DNA of 64,000 bases from Sphingomonas sp. Leaf407. GTDB lineage: Bacteria > Pseudomonadota > Alphaproteobacteria > Sphingomonadales > Sphingomonadaceae. The DNA lies in NCBI RefSeq assembly GCF_001425385.1, contig NZ_LMQO01000003.1:310001-374000 (forward strand). Reading direction: 5' to 3'. This document shows positions 46,502 through 54,507 of the stretch, piece after piece (position 1 is the first letter of the stretch; each line of letters begins with the position of its first letter). Below the pieces are notes generated by a model. That model had not been told where the DNA came from, did not search any database, and saw only the letters and a program-made list of their open reading frames with translations. The position numbers were made by a program, and so were the translations under genes.

Positions 46502-46588
46502 GAAAAGGCGTAACATCGGCTGAATATCCCGTCCGGCCCAAGGGCCGATCGACATTTGGCATTTCCGGCCGAAACGGCCGCCCCTTTC

Positions 46589-46695
46589 GTCACCCCGGAC
46601 TCGTTCCGGGGTCCACGGCTCGGCGATCGGTACGCCTTGAGCCTCGATCGACCGCCTTTGCGGCTAGGTGGACCCCGGAACAGGTCCGGGGTGAC
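46589..46695. repeat. 107-bp palindromic element (family 1), copy C
   Basis: Starts GTCACCCCGGACTCGTTCC and ends GGAACAGGTCCGGGGTGAC, again exactly 107 bp. Its centre (CGGCTCGGCGATCGGTACGC then CTCGATCGACCGC) is closest to copy A, while its flanks are closest to copy B. Confidence 0.85.
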
Positions 46696-46795
46696 GACGC
46701 GCGAAGGAATGTCGCGTCCGGCCCACGGCTGCGCTGACCATCGGACCGATTGCGAAACGACGATCGTTTTGCGATGCCTCCTGCGGGGGTGATCT

Positions 46796-47494
46796 ATGAG
46801 CGAATCCGGGACAGGCGAAGCCGCGCGGCCATGGTTGCGCGAAATCGGCAGTATCGTGCTCGGCGTCCTGATCGCGCTGGCGATCGGCGAGGTTGCCGAC
46901 GGGTTGCGCCACCGCGTCAATGCGCGGGCGACGCTGGCGGTGATACGGACCGACCTGGGCCGGAACGGCGTCAGCCTCGAGGAACGGATGATGAAGGGGC
47001 GGTGCTACCTGCGCCGCCTCGACGAGCTTCGCGCCGAGCTGGCGGCGGCGCGACGGACGGGCAGGTTGCGGCCGATCGGCGCGATCGGCCGGCCGAACAT
47101 CCGGCCGTTCTATCAACCGGGCTGGAATACGCTGCTCGGCAGCGGCGAGCTGAACTATCTGCCACGTCGGCAGATCGACGGTATCACGTCGTATTTCAGC
47201 ATGGTCGAAACCTATGACGAGATGCAACGGGAGGAGCAGTCGGCGTGGGCGAGGCTGCGGGTGCTGGAGAATCGGACGGGGCCGGTCGAAGGCGATCTGA
47301 TGGCGGAGCTGGAAACGACGATCGAGGAAACCCGTAATCGCTCCGAGATACTGAACGTTACCGCACGGCAGATGTGGATCTTCCAGCACTATCTGGGCGT
47401 GGCGACCGATCGGAGCTTTTTCGACAACGGCACCACGGCGGCGATGGCGCGCGCCAGTGTCGTCTGTCAGCCGTTGCAGGTCGCCGCCTCCTAA
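46796..47494 (+). CDS. Uncharacterised single-pass membrane protein
   Basis: A 232-residue protein I do not recognise. An N-terminal segment WLREIGSIVLGVLIALAIGEVADG (about residues 13-36) is a membrane anchor, and the rest is soluble, mostly helical and Arg/Glu-rich (QREEQSAWARLRVLENRTG and ELETTIEETRNRSEILNV regions). A Gln/Trp-containing FYQPGWNTLLGSGELNYL motif sits in the middle. The N-terminal pattern recalls small families with a REI-x-V/I-LGVL-IAL membrane helix found near various regulators. It precedes cheA by 54 bp; a chemotaxis link is only positional. Confidence 0.65.
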   Translation: MSESGTGEAARPWLREIGSIVLGVLIALAIGEVADGLRHRVNARATLAVIRTDLGRNGVSLEERMMKGRCYLRRLDELRAELAAARRTGRLRPIGAIGRPNIRPFYQPGWNTLLGSGELNYLPRRQIDGITSYFSMVETYDEMQREEQSAWARLRVLENRTGPVEGDLMAELETTIEETRNRSEILNVTARQMWIFQHYLGVATDRSFFDNGTTAAMARASVVCQPLQVAAS

Positions 47495-47505
47495 CCCCCT
47501 CTTAA
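47491..47505. promoter_or_regulatory. CtrA-like box upstream of cheA
   Basis: CTAA-N7-TTAA (TTAA-N7-TTAG on the other strand) matches the CtrA full-site TTAA-N7-TTAA in seven of eight positions. It lies 44 bases before the cheA start and overlaps the preceding stop codon. CtrA control of motility and chemotaxis is known in Alphaproteobacteria; binding here is inferred. Confidence 0.4.
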
Positions 47506-47548
47506 CGACCCGTCGTCCATGCTGCCCCTTACGAACGGGCGGAGCCGC

Positions 47549-49861
47549 ATGGACGATCTGTTGCAGGAATTCATCGCGGAAACCCGCGAGACGCTGGAGC
47601 CGCTGGCCGGCGAGATCGTCGCGTGGGAGGCCGCGCCCGACGATCGCGCTCGGCTGGATGCAATCTTCCGCTTCGTCCATACGGTGAAGGGAAGCTGCGG
47701 TTTCCTCGATCTGCCGCGCCTGTCGCGCCTGAGCCATGCCGCCGAGGATGCGCTGTCCGAGGTGCGCGACGGGCGGCGGCGGCCCGACCGGGCGCTGGTC
47801 GATGCGGTGCTGGCGATCGTCGACCGGATCGGCGCGCTGGTCGAGGCGATCGATTCGGGTACGTCGCTGGGCGACGGGGACGAGGACCGGCTGATCGCCG
47901 CGCTGGCCGAGGGCGGGCCGGCGGTGGTCGAGGTGCCGGTGGCGATGCCGGCGCCCGCCGCCGGGCGGGTGGCGCAGCGCAGCGTGCGGCTGAACGTCGA
48001 TCTGCTCGAACGCATGATGAGCGGCATGTCCGACATGGTGCTGGTGCGCAACGAACTGGTGCGGCGGCTGCGCGAGATCGACCTCGATCCGCAACTGGAG
48101 GCGGCGGTGGAACGGCTGTCGGCGTCGGTCGCCGACATGCGCGATGCCGTCACCCGGACGCGGATGCAGAAGATCGAGACGCTGTTCTCGGCATTGCCGC
48201 GCATGGTGCGCGATACCGCCGCGACGCTGGGCAAGGCGGTGACGCTGACGATCGACGGCAGCGACGTCGAACTCGACCGCGAGATGATCGAAGTGATGCG
48301 CGATCCGCTGCTGCATGTCGTGCGCAACGCGATCGACCATGGCATCGAGGCGCCGGCGGAGCGCCGCGCGGCGGGCAAGCGCGAGGCCGGCCGGCTGCAT
48401 ATCGTCGCGCGCCAGTCGGGCAACCAGATCATCGTCGAGATCGCCGACGACGGGCGCGGGATCGATACCGAGGCGCTGGTCCGCAAGGCGGTGCGCGGCG
48501 GGCGGAGCGAGGCGGAACTGCGCGCACTGTCCGAGCGCGAACGCTGCGAACTGGTGTTCGCGCCCGGATTGTCGTCGCGCGACGTCGTGACCGAGATTTC
48601 GGGACGCGGCGTCGGCATGGACGTGGTCAAGGCGTCGGTCGACCAGATCGGCGGGCGCATCACCCTCGACAACATGCCCGGACGGGGCTTGCGCATCGTG
48701 ATGCAGGTGCCGCTGACCCTGTCGATCGTGTCGACGATCATCGTGACGGCGGGCGGCCATCATTTCGCGATTCCCCGGCAGGCGATCAGCGAGATCGTGA
48801 GCCAGCGTGGGCGCAATATCCGGGTCGACACCGTCGGCGGCACGCGGGTGGCGGCGGTGCGCGACCGGCGGATGGCGGTGGTCGACCTGTGCGAGCTGAT
48901 CGGCGCGGACAGCACCATCGCGCCGGGTGCGCAGATGCTGGTGGTGGTCGGCATCGGCGGCGGCGACTTCGCGCTGGCGGTCGATCAGGTGTGCGATACC
49001 GAGGAACTGGTGGTGCGGCCGGCCTGTCCCTCGGTGATGGCGTGCGGCCTGTATGCCGGGCAGACGCTGCCCGATACCGGCCAGCCGATGCTGCTGCTCG
49101 ACTGCGCCGGCGCGGCGCAACTGGCCGGGCTGCGCTTCGACGATACGCTGCGGCAGGCGGCGGTCGAGGAAGCGGTCGTGGAGCCGGGGATCGCCGCGCT
49201 GCTGTTCGAGGATCTCGACGGACAGCGGCGCGTGTTGCCGCTGGCGGCGATCGACCGGATCGAGAAGGTGCCGCGCGACGCGCTGCGCCAGAGCGCGGGA
49301 CGGTTGCGGATGACGATCGACGGGCGGATCGTGCCGGTCGAGGCGATGGGGCCATGCGACGGGACCGGGCCGGTCGAGGTGCTGCGGCTGACCGACGGCG
49401 CGATCGAGGTGGCCTATGCGATCCGCGAGGCGATCGACATCGTGACGCTGCCGGCGGAGATGGTGCCGGCGCGACAGGCGGGGCCGATCGCGGGCGTGGT
49501 GATGCTGGACGGCGACCAGACCGAGCAGGTCGACGTGCTGTGGCTGTTCGAGCAGCATGCCGAAGGCAGCATGGCGGCGCGGGCGGCGCGGCCGACCTGC
49601 CTGCTGAGCGATGGCGGCGGATGGATGGCGACGTTCTTGCGCCCGATGCTGGAACAGGCGGGATACCGCACGATCGACCGCGCGGAGAGCGATGCCCCGC
49701 CGGCGATCGTGCTGGCGCAGGCGGGCGATGCGCATGTCGCGTCGGGTGGCGCACCGGTGGTGCGGCTGCGCGAGGCACTGGCCGACAGCGGCGATGGCAG
49801 CATCTATCGCTACGACCGCGAAGGCGTGTTGCGCGCGGTGCGCATGGCGGTGGGGGAATGA
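47549..49861 (+). CDS. cheA: Chemotaxis sensor kinase CheA with C-terminal receiver-like tail
   Basis: A 770-residue kinase. An Hpt domain carries the phosphorylated His at residue 44 (FRFVHTVKGSCGF). A short linker without an obvious P2 domain leads to the dimerisation region and the SVADMRDAVTRTRMQKIETLF helix. The HATPase has the N-box HVVRNAIDHGIEAP and G-box GRGVGMDVVKASVDQIGG. CheW-like P5 follows, then a second CheW-like segment (about 545-670). A final 90 residues look like a receiver that lost its phospho-Asp. It couples receptor signals to CheY and CheB. The stop overlaps cheW as ATGA. Receptor and flagellar genes are not in the window. Confidence 0.92.
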   Translation: MDDLLQEFIAETRETLEPLAGEIVAWEAAPDDRARLDAIFRFVHTVKGSCGFLDLPRLSRLSHAAEDALSEVRDGRRRPDRALVDAVLAIVDRIGALVEAIDSGTSLGDGDEDRLIAALAEGGPAVVEVPVAMPAPAAGRVAQRSVRLNVDLLERMMSGMSDMVLVRNELVRRLREIDLDPQLEAAVERLSASVADMRDAVTRTRMQKIETLFSALPRMVRDTAATLGKAVTLTIDGSDVELDREMIEVMRDPLLHVVRNAIDHGIEAPAERRAAGKREAGRLHIVARQSGNQIIVEIADDGRGIDTEALVRKAVRGGRSEAELRALSERERCELVFAPGLSSRDVVTEISGRGVGMDVVKASVDQIGGRITLDNMPGRGLRIVMQVPLTLSIVSTIIVTAGGHHFAIPRQAISEIVSQRGRNIRVDTVGGTRVAAVRDRRMAVVDLCELIGADSTIAPGAQMLVVVGIGGGDFALAVDQVCDTEELVVRPACPSVMACGLYAGQTLPDTGQPMLLLDCAGAAQLAGLRFDDTLRQAAVEEAVVEPGIAALLFEDLDGQRRVLPLAAIDRIEKVPRDALRQSAGRLRMTIDGRIVPVEAMGPCDGTGPVEVLRLTDGAIEVAYAIREAIDIVTLPAEMVPARQAGPIAGVVMLDGDQTEQVDVLWLFEQHAEGSMAARAARPTCLLSDGGGWMATFLRPMLEQAGYRTIDRAESDAPPAIVLAQAGDAHVASGGAPVVRLREALADSGDGSIYRYDREGVLRAVRMAVGE

Positions 49862-50304
49862 CGATGGTCGAACTGCTGCTGATGGCGACGATCGATGGAC
49901 AGGCGGTGGCGATCCGGTCCGATCAGGTGGAATCGGTGGTCGACATCGGCACGGTCACGCCGGTGCCGCTGGCAAGGCGGGCGGTGCGCGGGCTGGCGGC
50001 GCTGCGCAGCCGGGTGGTGACGGTGATCGATACCGGCGTCGCGCTGGACGAGGCGATCACCCCGCCGCCGCGTCGTCGCGCGGTGGTGACGCGGGTCGAC
50101 GGGCATCATTACGCGCTGCTGGTCGATGCGCTGGACGACGTGCTGGAGTTCGAGGTGCAGCCGCTCACCCCCGGGCTGGTGCTGTGCCCGCGCTGGGCGG
50201 CGGTGGCGGACGGCATGATCGAGCGTGGCGACACGCCGGTATTGATCGTCGACCTGCCCGCCATCGTCGCGCGGGTGACGGGTGAAGGGCGGATCGCTGC
50301 GTAG
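49858..50304 (+). CDS. cheW: Chemotaxis adaptor CheW
   Basis: A 148-residue CheW-domain protein. The beta-barrel strands are visible: LLMATIDGQAVAIRSDQVESVVDIGTVTPVPLA, the VRGLAALRSRVVTVIDTG segment (the usual hydrophobic GLxxxRGxVVxVxD block), and YALLVDALDDVLEFEV. It bridges receptors and CheA. Its ATG overlaps the cheA stop by four bases, so the kinase and adaptor are made together. Confidence 0.9.
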   Translation: MTMVELLLMATIDGQAVAIRSDQVESVVDIGTVTPVPLARRAVRGLAALRSRVVTVIDTGVALDEAITPPPRRRAVVTRVDGHHYALLVDALDDVLEFEVQPLTPGLVLCPRWAAVADGMIERGDTPVLIVDLPAIVARVTGEGRIAA

Positions 50305-50382
50305 CATTTCGTATCCGGCGCTTAACGCGACGCTTACGAAGTTCGGCCATGGTGACGGCGTGATAGTGGTAGAGGGTATCCG

Positions 50383-50748
50383 ATGAAGAGCTGCCTGGTC
50401 GTCGATGACTCGAAGGTGATCCGCAAGGTCGCGCGCCATATCCTCGAGACGCTCGACTTCGAGGTGCGCGAGGCGGCGGACGGGCGCGAGGCGCTGGCCT
50501 GCTGCACCGAGCGTTCGCCCGACGTGATCCTGCTCGACTGGAACATGCCGGTGATGAGCGGCATGGATTTCCTGCGCGCGCTGCGCCAGAGCGAGGGCGG
50601 CGACCGGCCAAAGGTGGTGTTCTGCACGACCGAGAACGGCATGGCCTATATCCGTGCCGCGATCGAGGCGGGGGCCGACGAATATGTCATGAAGCCGTTC
50701 GACCGCGAAACGCTGGAGAGCAAGCTCCAGATCGTCGGCGTTTCGTAA
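50383..50748 (+). CDS. cheY: CheY-type single-domain response regulator
   Basis: A 121-residue receiver domain with acidic pair D8/D9, phospho-acceptor D52 (VILLDWNMP), switch Thr near 82-83 (VVFCTTENG) and K104 (YVMKPF). The FCTTENGMAYIRAAIEAGADEYVMKPFD block is typical of alphaproteobacterial CheY proteins. The 78-bp gap before it contains TTAA-N7-CTTA, a weak CtrA-like half-site, so it may have its own promoter within the che operon. Confidence 0.92.
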   Translation: MKSCLVVDDSKVIRKVARHILETLDFEVREAADGREALACCTERSPDVILLDWNMPVMSGMDFLRALRQSEGGDRPKVVFCTTENGMAYIRAAIEAGADEYVMKPFDRETLESKLQIVGVS

Positions 50749-50772
50749 GGCGCCGGTCGGAATGGCCCGGTG

Positions 50773-51801
50773 ATGGCGCTGGCCCGACCTTCGAGTGATA
50801 CCGTGACGCACCATGACGTGCGGGTGATGGTGATCGACGATTCAGTGGTCACGCGGGTGATCGTCGCCCGGATCATCGATGCGATGGCGGGGCATGCGGT
50901 GGTCGCGGCGGTCGGCGGGATCGGCGCGGCGCTGGCGGTGCTGGCGCGTGAGCGGATCGACGTGATCCTGCTCGACCTGAACCTGCCCGGGATCGACGGG
51001 CTGTCGGGGTTGCCGACGCTGGCGGCACTGGCCCCGCAGGCGGCGATCCTGGTGCTGTCGGCGACGTGCGACGACGGATCGGCGGCGGCATTGCACGCCC
51101 GGTCGCTGGGCGCGGTGGCGACGATCGCCAAGCCCGCCTCCTCGGCGATGGTCGGGCGGTTCGCCGAACGGTTGCAGACGGCGGTGGTCGATGCCGTGCA
51201 GTCGCCGGGCCCTGCCGCCCGGGATGCGTGGGACGTCATCGCGATCGGCGCGTCGACCGGCGGCATCCACGCGCTCGCCCCGTTGCTGGCGGCGATCCCG
51301 GCCGAGTGCGACGTGCCGATGTTGCTGACGCAGCATCTGCCGGCATCGTTCACCGGCTATTTCGCCGGGCAACTGGCGCGGCTGGCGCGGCGACCGGTGG
51401 ATGTCGGGGCCGACAGCCTGCGCATCCGGCGCGGACGGATGGTGCTGGCACCGGGCGATGCGCATCTGCGGGTGGTGGCGACGACCGACGGCGCGGCGAT
51501 CCGGCTCGACCGGACCCCGGCGGCGAGCGGTTGCCTGCCCTCGGTCGATCCGATGTTCGAATCGGTCGCGCGGGTCTATGGCGCGCGCGCGCTGGTGGTG
51601 GTGCTGTCGGGCATGGGGCGCGACGGGTGCCGGGGCGCGGCGCAGGTGAAGGCGCACGGCGGCGCGGTGGCGGCGCAGGAGCGGCAGTCCTCGGTCGTCT
51701 GGGGAATGCCGGGCGCGGTGGTCGAGGCGGGGCTGGCCACGACGATCGGGACGCCCGAACAACTGGGCGCGTTCATCGCCAGGGGGCGGCGGCCGGCATG
51801 A
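50773..51801 (+). CDS. cheB: Chemotaxis response regulator / protein-glutamate methylesterase CheB
   Basis: A receiver domain (acidic pair in VMVIDDSVVTR, phospho-Asp in ILLDLNLPG near residue 68) is linked to the methylesterase domain. The catalytic triad is present: Ser in GASTGGIHAL, His in TQHLPASFTGYF, and Asp in LSGMGRDGCRGA. It removes methyl groups from chemoreceptors during adaptation. The ATG at 50773 is preferred to a GTG one codon earlier; neither has a strong Shine-Dalgarno. It is translationally coupled to cheR (ATGA). Confidence 0.92.
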   Translation: MALARPSSDTVTHHDVRVMVIDDSVVTRVIVARIIDAMAGHAVVAAVGGIGAALAVLARERIDVILLDLNLPGIDGLSGLPTLAALAPQAAILVLSATCDDGSAAALHARSLGAVATIAKPASSAMVGRFAERLQTAVVDAVQSPGPAARDAWDVIAIGASTGGIHALAPLLAAIPAECDVPMLLTQHLPASFTGYFAGQLARLARRPVDVGADSLRIRRGRMVLAPGDAHLRVVATTDGAAIRLDRTPAASGCLPSVDPMFESVARVYGARALVVVLSGMGRDGCRGAAQVKAHGGAVAAQERQSSVVWGMPGAVVEAGLATTIGTPEQLGAFIARGRRPA

Positions 51802-52631
51802 CGATGGCGCTGCCCCTCGCCCCGCGCGGATCGGCGGTCGCGACGATCGTCGCGCTGCTGGAGGCGCGCACCGGGCAGCAGCTCGACGCCGGGCGGACAT
51901 GGCGGATCGACAGCGCGCTGCAACCGATGCTGCGCGAACGCGGCCTCGCCACGCTCGACGAACTGGTCGCGCGGATGTCGGCGGACACCGAACGCGGTCT
52001 GGGCGACGCGGTGGTCGATGCGCTGCTCAACCAGGAAACGTCGTTCTTCCGCGATGCCGGCGTGCTCGAACTGGTCGCCGGGGCGGCGGGCGACATGATG
52101 CGCGAGACGCCGGATCGCAAGGTGCGGCTGTGGTCGGCGGCCTGTTCGACCGGGCAGGAGCCGCTGTCGCTGGCGATGCTGTTCCACGAGCATCATCTGG
52201 CGAGCGGGCAGGCGATCCCCGAAATCCGCGCGACCGATATTTCGGCACGCGCGCTGCGGCGCGCGCGCGACGCGCGCTATACCCAGTTCGAGGTGCAGCG
52301 CGGCCTGCCGATCCGGCGGCTGATGACATGGTTCGACCAGCGCGGCGAGCTGTGGGAAGCGAAGGCGGAGTTGCGCTATCGCATATTGTACTCGCAACAA
52401 AATCTGATCGCCGAGCCGCCGATGGCCGGGCGGTTCGACATCATCCTGTGTCGCAACCTGTTGATGTACCTGTCGCCGCCGATGCGACGGCGGGTGCTCG
52501 ACCGGATCGCCTGTTCGCTGCGGCCCGGCGGCGTGCTGGTGCTGGGCGCGGGCGAGACGGTGATCGGGCATTGCGACGCGCTGGTCCCGTCCGAGCGGTA
52601 TCGCGGACTCTATCGACCGGCGCTGCGGTAG
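51798..52631 (+). CDS. cheR: Chemotaxis protein methyltransferase CheR
   Basis: A 277-residue SAM-dependent methyltransferase that methylates receptor glutamates. It has an N-terminal helical CheR domain, LNQETSFFRDAGVLELV, the SAM site VRLWSAACSTGQEPLSLAMLF, IRATDISARALRRARDARY, and FDIILCRNLLMYLSPPMRRRVLDRIACSLRPGGVLVLGAGE. It closes the cheA-W-Y-B-R operon; cheD and cheX-type genes are absent. Confidence 0.94.
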   Translation: MTMALPLAPRGSAVATIVALLEARTGQQLDAGRTWRIDSALQPMLRERGLATLDELVARMSADTERGLGDAVVDALLNQETSFFRDAGVLELVAGAAGDMMRETPDRKVRLWSAACSTGQEPLSLAMLFHEHHLASGQAIPEIRATDISARALRRARDARYTQFEVQRGLPIRRLMTWFDQRGELWEAKAELRYRILYSQQNLIAEPPMAGRFDIILCRNLLMYLSPPMRRRVLDRIACSLRPGGVLVLGAGETVIGHCDALVPSERYRGLYRPALR

Positions 52632-52703
52632 CGGCCAATCCTGTTGCGTTTCGCGCGGTCCCGCCGCAAGCCAGATGCGAAGCGTGATGGAGGGTGCGGG
52701 CAA

Positions 52704-53393
52704 GTGGACTGGATCGAGACGCCGTCGCCCAATTTCAACGAACGGCGGCTGCCGGTGACGATGCTGGTGCTGCATTATACCGGCATGATCGATGCGGCGT
52801 CGGCGATCGCGCGGCTGACCGATCCGAACGCCGAAGTGTCGGCGCATTATGTGATCGAGGAGGATGGCTGCATCCACCGGCTGGTGGCCGAGGACAAGCG
52901 CGCGTGGCATGCGGGCAAGTCGCACTGGCGCGGCATCACCGACGTGAACAGCGCGTCGATCGGCATCGAACTGGTCAATCCCGGGCATGAATGGGGCTAT
53001 CGCGCCTTTCCCGATGCGCAGATAGGCGCGCTGATCCCGCTGCTCCACGCGATCAAGGAACGGCACGGCATCACCCGTGGCAATGTCGTCGGCCATTCGG
53101 ACATCGCGCCGGCGCGCAAAGATGATCCGGGCGAGTTGTTCCCGTGGGGGAAGCTGGCGCGATTGCGCCTTGCGCTGCCACGTCCGGCCAAGGGGCTGAT
53201 GGACCCCGGCTGGAGCGACGCGGGATTCCTGCTGGCGCTCGAACGCTTCGGCTATGACGTGACCGACGAGGTGGCGGCAGTGACGGCGTTCCAGCGGCGC
53301 TTTCGCCCCGAGGTGATCGACGGGGTGGTCGACGGCGAATGCCGCATGCTCCTGCTCGCGCTGTTGTTGCCCAAGCCGCAAGGCGACGATTGA
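52704..53393 (+). CDS. N-acetylmuramoyl-L-alanine amidase (AmpD/AmiD type)
   Basis: A 229-residue Amidase_2 protein with a peptidoglycan-binding tail. Zinc ligands are His in MLVLHYTGM, His in VVGHSDIAPARKDDPG and its following Asp, with HYVIEEDG and WHAGKSHWRG in between. Residues after about 165 (SDAGFLLALERFGYDV...VTAFQRRFRPEVIDGVVD) form a PG_binding_1 repeat. No signal peptide is visible, so it may act in the cytoplasm on recycled muropeptides like AmpD, or export is cryptic. The GTG at 52704 follows GGAGGG. Confidence 0.88.
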   Translation: MDWIETPSPNFNERRLPVTMLVLHYTGMIDAASAIARLTDPNAEVSAHYVIEEDGCIHRLVAEDKRAWHAGKSHWRGITDVNSASIGIELVNPGHEWGYRAFPDAQIGALIPLLHAIKERHGITRGNVVGHSDIAPARKDDPGELFPWGKLARLRLALPRPAKGLMDPGWSDAGFLLALERFGYDVTDEVAAVTAFQRRFRPEVIDGVVDGECRMLLLALLLPKPQGDD

Positions 53394-53425
53394 ATCGCGC
53401 CGGCCGATTGGCTAGGGGCGGCTGC

Positions 53426-53826
53426 GTCAGAGGGTCGGGCGGCCGCGCTGCGCTTCGTGCGTATCGAGGAAAGTCCGGGCTCCACGGAAACAACGGTGCC
53501 GGGTAACGCCCGGCGGGCGGATCGCTTCGGCGATACGTTCAGGGACAGTGCCACAGAGAGCAGACGGCCTTTGGCTTCGGCCGGGTTACGGTGAAAGGGT
53601 GCGGTAAGAGCGCACCGCGCGGACGGTAACGGACGCGGCATGGCAAACCCCACCGGGAGCAAGACCGAATAGGGGCGGCATGGAGCGCGGCAACGCGCTT
53701 CGGGGCATGTTCCGGCCCGCTGCCCGGGTTGGTTGCTGGAGGCGCCACGCAAGTGTCGCCCGAGAGGAATGGTCGCCTATCCCGCTTCGGCGGGTGGACA
53801 GAACCCGGCTTACAGACCCTCTGACA
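53426..53826 (+). ncRNA. rnpB: RNase P RNA component (bacterial type A)
   Basis: The conserved regions appear in order: GAGGAAAGTCCGGGCTCC at 53466, the GGGACAGTGCCACAGAGA and AGCAGAC block near 53542, GAAAGGGTGCGGTAAGAGCGCACC (P13/P14) near 53591, ACCGGGAGCAAGACCGAATA near 53655, and ACAGAACCCGGCTTACAGACC near the 3' end. The ends GTCAGAGGGTC and GACCCTCTGAC pair to form P1. RNase P RNA is the ribozyme that removes tRNA 5' leaders. Reading frames across this stretch are incidental. Confidence 0.95.
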
Positions 53827-53872
53827 CTGGTTTTGATCCGCCTGACGGCGGATGCGGTGCCGGCCCGCTCCC

Positions 53873-53916
53873 CCTCCCGGCCACCCATCAAGGATACGCT
53901 GTGGGTGGCCGGGAGG
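53873..53916. repeat. Long perfect hairpin after rnpB
   Basis: CCTCCCGGCCACCCA and TGGGTGGCCGGGAGG form a perfect 15-bp stem with a 14-nt loop. A shorter stem, ATCCGCC/GGCGGAT, precedes it at 53836-53853. Neither has a T-run. They lie between RNase P RNA and the next start and may end or process the rnpB transcript. Confidence 0.6.
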
Positions 53917-53970
53917 CACATCACCCGCAATGGGTTGCGCCGGGCGGCGCAGGGCCTATTTCGGCAGGCC

Positions 53971-54507
53971 ATGGCACGGCACACACGATCGAACGACTGG
54001 GGTTTTCCCCGCTGGCGCGGCTATACCGCCGGGCGCGAGGCGCAGCCGGTGCGGCTGTGCGACCGGCACGGCTGCGAGGCGCCGGGCGACCGGCCCGCGC
54101 CCAAATCGCCCAACAGCCCCGACCGCTGGTATTTCTGCGAAACGCACGCCGCCGAATATAATAAGGGCTGGAACTACTTCGAGGGGCTGAACGAGGAAGA
54201 GGCCAAGGCCCGCGAGGCGGACGAGCGGCGGACCGCCAACGGCTATGCCGCGTCGGCGTCGAACGCCTGGGCCGGATCGGGCGACGGCAGCCGATCGCGC
54301 GACGAGATGCGCGCGCTCGACGTGCTGGAGTGCGATCCCGACGCCGATTTCGACACGATCCGCCTGGCATGGCGCAAGCTGGCCAAGGTGTATCACCCCG
54401 ATGTGCGGCCGGGCGATGCCGAGGCGGCGAAGCAGTTCCACGCGATTCAGGCGGCGTATGACGTGCTGCGCGTCGCCGAGGAACGGCGGAGCTGGAAGCC
54501 GGCATGA
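53971..54507 (+). CDS. J-domain protein with N-terminal Cys/His motif
   Basis: A 178-residue protein. The C-terminal half is a short J-domain (ALDVLECDPDADFDTIRLAWRKLAKVYHPDVRPGDAEAAKQFHAIQAAYDVLR) with an intact HPD. The N-terminal half has CDRHGCEAPG and YFCETHAAEYNKGWNYFEGL, a Cys/His pattern that may bind zinc. This arrangement is common in alphaproteobacterial DnaJ-like proteins of unknown client. Reading frames extending further left run through rnpB and were rejected; ATG 53971 is used. The stop overlaps the ferredoxin start (ATGA). Confidence 0.85.
   Translation: MARHTRSNDWGFPRWRGYTAGREAQPVRLCDRHGCEAPGDRPAPKSPNSPDRWYFCETHAAEYNKGWNYFEGLNEEEAKAREADERRTANGYAASASNAWAGSGDGSRSRDEMRALDVLECDPDADFDTIRLAWRKLAKVYHPDVRPGDAEAAKQFHAIQAAYDVLRVAEERRSWKPA

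Larger units (their letters stand above)
46362..46795. other. Repeat-filled intergenic region
   Basis: About 434 bases without a gene. It opens with GGATCGACCTTTAG and holds a family-2 element (46408-46501), then GATCGACATTTGG and a full family-1 element (46589-46695). A near-palindrome GCGAAACGA/TCGTTTTGC at 46751-46772 sits just before the next gene and could be an operator. Confidence 0.7.

Noticed and set aside
47623..49857. Long second frame inside cheA leading into cheW
   Set aside because: Only the part from the ATG at 49858 is real (cheW); the upstream part is an out-of-frame shadow of cheA.
53680..53970. N-terminal extension of the J-domain gene into RNase P RNA
   Set aside because: The stretch encodes the conserved catalytic core and P1 of rnpB; coding homology begins at 53971.
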